From Sphingomonas hankyongi (lineage in GTDB: Bacteria; Pseudomonadota; Alphaproteobacteria; Sphingomonadales; Sphingomonadaceae): a DNA stretch of 64,000 bases. The notes under the pieces were generated by a model. It was not told the origin of the DNA and made no database searches. It saw nothing but the letters and a program-made list of their open reading frames with translations. Numbering within the stretch: the stretch's first letter is position 1; every line of letters starts with the position of its first letter. Location: assembly GCF_023516575.1 (NCBI RefSeq), contig NZ_JAMGBE010000002.1, positions 186,001 through 250,000 on the forward strand, given 5' to 3'. Positions 61,530-64,000 of this stretch are shown here, in pieces. A program made the position numbers and the translations under genes.

Positions 61530-64000
61530 TTAGCCGAGCCTCTCCAACGCAGCACGGAGGCGTTCGGCTTCAGCGGACTTCGCTTCATGGTCGCTGCGCG
61601 CCTTTTCGACGGCTTCGGGCTTGGCGCGCTCCTCAAAGTTTGGGTTGGAAAGGCGCTGGGCGAGGCTGTCCCGCTCAGTTTCGGCGGCGGCCGCGCTCTT
61701 GGCGAGACGAGCCTTCTCGGCTTCCAGGTCGATCACGCCTTCGAGGGGGAGCGCGTAAGTATCGCCAGCAATCACCACCTGGACTGCCCCGGAACCAGTG
61801 AACTGAGAGAGCTGGATAGACTCCAGCCTCGCTAGGCGAGCGAGGTTCGCAAACTGACGATCCAGCCGCTCGGCGCTAACCTCCGAAGCATCTCCTGCGA
61901 AGAGGTGAAGTTTCGCCCCCGGCGGCACGTTGAGCTCCGTTCGGGCCGAACGAACGGCGCTGACGAGGTCGATCAGCCACTCCACTTCCGCTTTGGCGCG
62001 AGGATCGGCCTGCGCCTGAGGCTCAGGCCACTTTGCCACGATCAGCTCGTACGGACGCGGCCCCATGGCGTCCCACAGCTCTTCGGTAATGAAGGGCATC
62101 AGCGGATGGAGCATGACGAGGATCTGGTCGAACGCCCAGGCGGCGACGGCCTTGGTCTCCTCGTCGAACGCGCCTTTGATCAGCTCGACGTACCAGTCGC
62201 AGAAGGTGCCCCAGACGAAATGGTAGATGGCATCCGCCATGCCATCGAAGCGCAGCTCGTCGAAGGCGCGGTCGAGCTTCGCAAGCGTTTCCACCACTTC
62301 GCCGATAATCCATCGATTAACCGGCAACTCAGCGGGCGGGACCGCGATGCTGTCGCTCGCCCCGACGCCGTTCATCTGCAGGAATCGCGCGGCGTTCCAC
62401 AGCTTGGTCGCGAAGTTGCGGTATCCCTCGACGCGCTTCTCATCGAGCTTGATGTCGCGGCCCTGGCTTTCCATCGCCGCAAGCGTGAAGCGCAAAGCGT
62501 CAGCGCCATAATTGTCGATCAACCCGAGGGGGTCGACGGTGTTGCCCTTGGACTTTGACATCTTCTGGCCTTTGGCGTCGCGGACGAGACCATGGAGATA
62601 GAGCGTCTTCCACGGACGCTCGCCCATGAACTCGAAGCCCTGCATCGCCATTCGGGCATCCCAGAAGAAGATGATGTCGAAGCCGGAAATCAGGACGTCG
62701 TTCGGGTAATGGCGCCGAACGTCGTCCGTCTGCTCCGGCCAGCCAAGCGTGGCGAACGGCCAAAGCGCCGAGCTGAACCAGGTGTCGAGCACATCCTCGT
62801 CCTGACTCAGCTGTACCCCCTCACCCGCCTGTCGTTGTGCCTCGTCAACAGTTTCCGCGACAAAGACGTTACCGCTTGGATCATACCAAGCCGGGATACG
62901 GTGACCCCACCAAAGCTGACGAGAAACGCACCAGGGCTGGATGTTTTCAAGCCAGTTGAACCAGGTCTTCTTCCAGGTTTCCGGCACCACCGCTATGTCG
63001 CCGGAGCGAACGGCCTCGATCGCGGGCTTCGCGAGCGTTTCCGCATCGACATACCACTGATCGGTCAGCATCGGTTCGATCACGAGCCCTGAACGGTCCC
63101 CGAACGGCTGCATAATCAGCTTGTCTTCGACCTTTATCATCAGGCCTTCGGCGTCGATGTCCGCGACCACAGCCTTGCGGGCATCGTAACGATCAAGTCC
63201 GCGATAAGCCTCCGGAACCAGATTGAGCGCGTCGATCTCTTCCGGGCTCGCTTTCTCGCCGCGAGCGATCGCCTGGGCGCGCGCAGCGGACTCGGCATAC
63301 GACGGGCCCTCGCTACGCATGTGGGCGCGACCGTCCATCAGACGGTACATGGGCAGTCCGTTGCGCTGCGCCACGCCATAGTCGTTGAGGTCATGCCCCC
63401 CGGTGATCTTCACCGCGCCCGATCCGAAGTTCGGATCCGGATATTCGTCGGTGATGATCGGGATCTGGCGACGATGCTCCGTTGGCCCGACGGGGATTTC
63501 GCAGAGCTTTCCTACGATTGGGCGGTAGCGCTCATCATCAGGATGGACGGCGACGGCGCCGTCACCGAGCATCGTTTCGGGGCGCGTCGTTGCGATGGAT
63601 ATATAGTCGCGTGTCTCCTGGAGCACGACGTTCCCGTCCTCGTCCTTCTCGACGTAGGTGTAGGTCTCGCCGCCGGCGAGCGGATATCTGAAGTGCCACA
63701 TGTGGCCCTGCACTTCGCGGTTCTCGACTTCGAGATCGCTGATCGCGGTCTGGAACTTCGGATCCCAGTTCACGAGACGCTTGGCGCGGTAGAGCAGCTT
63801 GCGATTGTAGAGCTCGACGAAGACCTTGATGACGGCCTTCGAAAATCCCTCATCCATGGTGAAGCGCTCGTGCGCCCAGTCGCAGCTGGCCCCAAGGCGG
63901 CGCAACTGCCGTGTGATTGCTCCTCCCGACTGCGCTTTCCACTCCCAGACATGCTCAAGGAAAGCCTCACGCCCGATGTCGGCGCGCTTGATGCCCTGGC
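61530..64000 (-). CDS. valS: Valine--tRNA ligase, 5' end outside window
   Basis: The 3' 823 codons of valS; the gene continues past 64000 and its start is not visible. It is a class I synthetase. The visible part has [18 protein letters not shown], the editing domain with [10 protein letters not shown], the KMSKS loop ([10 protein letters not shown]), an anticodon domain, and a C-terminal coiled coil (about the last 65 residues). It charges tRNA-Val in the cytosol and edits threonine. Nothing unusual is seen. Confidence 0.97.
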   Translation of the reverse strand, partial: QGIKRADIGREAFLEHVWEWKAQSGGAITRQLRRLGASCDWAHERFTMDEGFSKAVIKVFVELYNRKLLYRAKRLVNWDPKFQTAISDLEVENREVQGHMWHFRYPLAGGETYTYVEKDEDGNVVLQETRDYISIATTRPETMLGDGAVAVHPDDERYRPIVGKLCEIPVGPTEHRRQIPIITDEYPDPNFGSGAVKITGGHDLNDYGVAQRNGLPMYRLMDGRAHMRSEGPSYAESAARAQAIARGEKASPEEIDALNLVPEAYRGLDRYDARKAVVADIDAEGLMIKVEDKLIMQPFGDRSGLVIEPMLTDQWYVDAETLAKPAIEAVRSGDIAVVPETWKKTWFNWLENIQPWCVSRQLWWGHRIPAWYDPSGNVFVAETVDEAQRQAGEGVQLSQDEDVLDTWFSSALWPFATLGWPEQTDDVRRHYPNDVLISGFDIIFFWDARMAMQGFEFMGERPWKTLYLHGLVRDAKGQKMSKSKGNTVDPLGLIDNYGADALRFTLAAMESQGRDIKLDEKRVEGYRNFATKLWNAARFLQMNGVGASDSIAVPPAELPVNRWIIGEVVETLAKLDRAFDELRFDGMADAIYHFVWGTFCDWYVELIKGAFDEETKAVAAWAFDQILVMLHPLMPFITEELWDAMGPRPYELIVAKWPEPQAQADPRAKAEVEWLIDLVSAVRSARTELNVPPGAKLHLFAGDASEVSAERLDRQFANLARLARLESIQLSQFTGSGAVQVVIAGDTYALPLEGVIDLEAEKARLAKSAAAAETERDSLAQRLSNPNFEERAKPEAVEKARSDHEAKSAEAERLRAALERLG

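Overview
The window looks like core chromosome of a GC-rich alphaproteobacterium, most probably a sphingomonad (order Sphingomonadales). This rests on family recognition: a DUF6356-type protein, a YYRRR-type 51-residue protein, a sphingomonad-like astA/astB pair preceded by an M20 hydrolase, a fused gamma-alpha 2-oxoacid:ferredoxin oxidoreductase, a HemB without the zinc cysteines, and EcfG-like (GGAAC...CGTT) promoter sequences. I see no phage, transposon, CRISPR array, integron, rRNA or replication origin. Coding density is very high, and many neighbours overlap by 1-4 bases at start/stop codons.

Layout. 0-6.3 kb: a di-iron hydroxylase; a minus-strand coupled set (DUF6356, FAD protein, folE); tRNA-Arg(CCU); a minus-strand operon comF-grxC-nitrilase-DUF1178; and a divergent methyltransferase. 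6.4-12.6 kb: an orphan Flp pilin, an exported M48 protease with LysM, accA, and xerD with two lineage-restricted genes, then aroK. 12.6-18.9 kb: radA, cvpA, cysS, an IscU-like scaffold and a Kef-type antiporter on the minus strand, with an FkbM methyltransferase on the other strand between radA and cvpA. 19-25 kb: nhaA, an MFS carrier, cysK and a membrane PAS-GGDEF-EAL-PilZ protein. 25-34.6 kb: L,D-transpeptidase, a Tyr/Gly-rich exported protein, acyl-CoA dehydrogenase, exported msrA, purF, SDR, a 19-residue membrane peptide, a PPOX-fold protein and a cyclopropane synthase. 34.6-42.9 kb: korA, a 27-residue membrane peptide and korB, DUF3667, rppH, a divergent region with a perfect palindrome, a TPR protein, and a MaoC/pseudo-receiver pair. 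43-50.7 kb: the polyphosphate pair ppk-ppx, then M20 hydrolase-astA-astB for arginine breakdown. 50.8-64 kb: small lineage-specific genes, tRNA-Arg(ACG), a fused MFS/spermidine-synthase-like protein, hemB-decarboxylase-GNAT, a lipid kinase, a MATE pump and the 3' part of valS.

The most unusual signal is in translation initiation. Three genes (FAD protein, MaoC, ppx) have family-conserved, catalytically essential N-terminal sequence that no in-frame ATG, GTG or TTG can reach. In each, a CTG sits at the expected start, once in a CTGA stop/start overlap. Other observations worth checking are a receiver protein without its phospho-aspartate, several tiny membrane proteins, a palindromic operator, two EcfG-like promoters, and an M20 hydrolase that could replace AstE.
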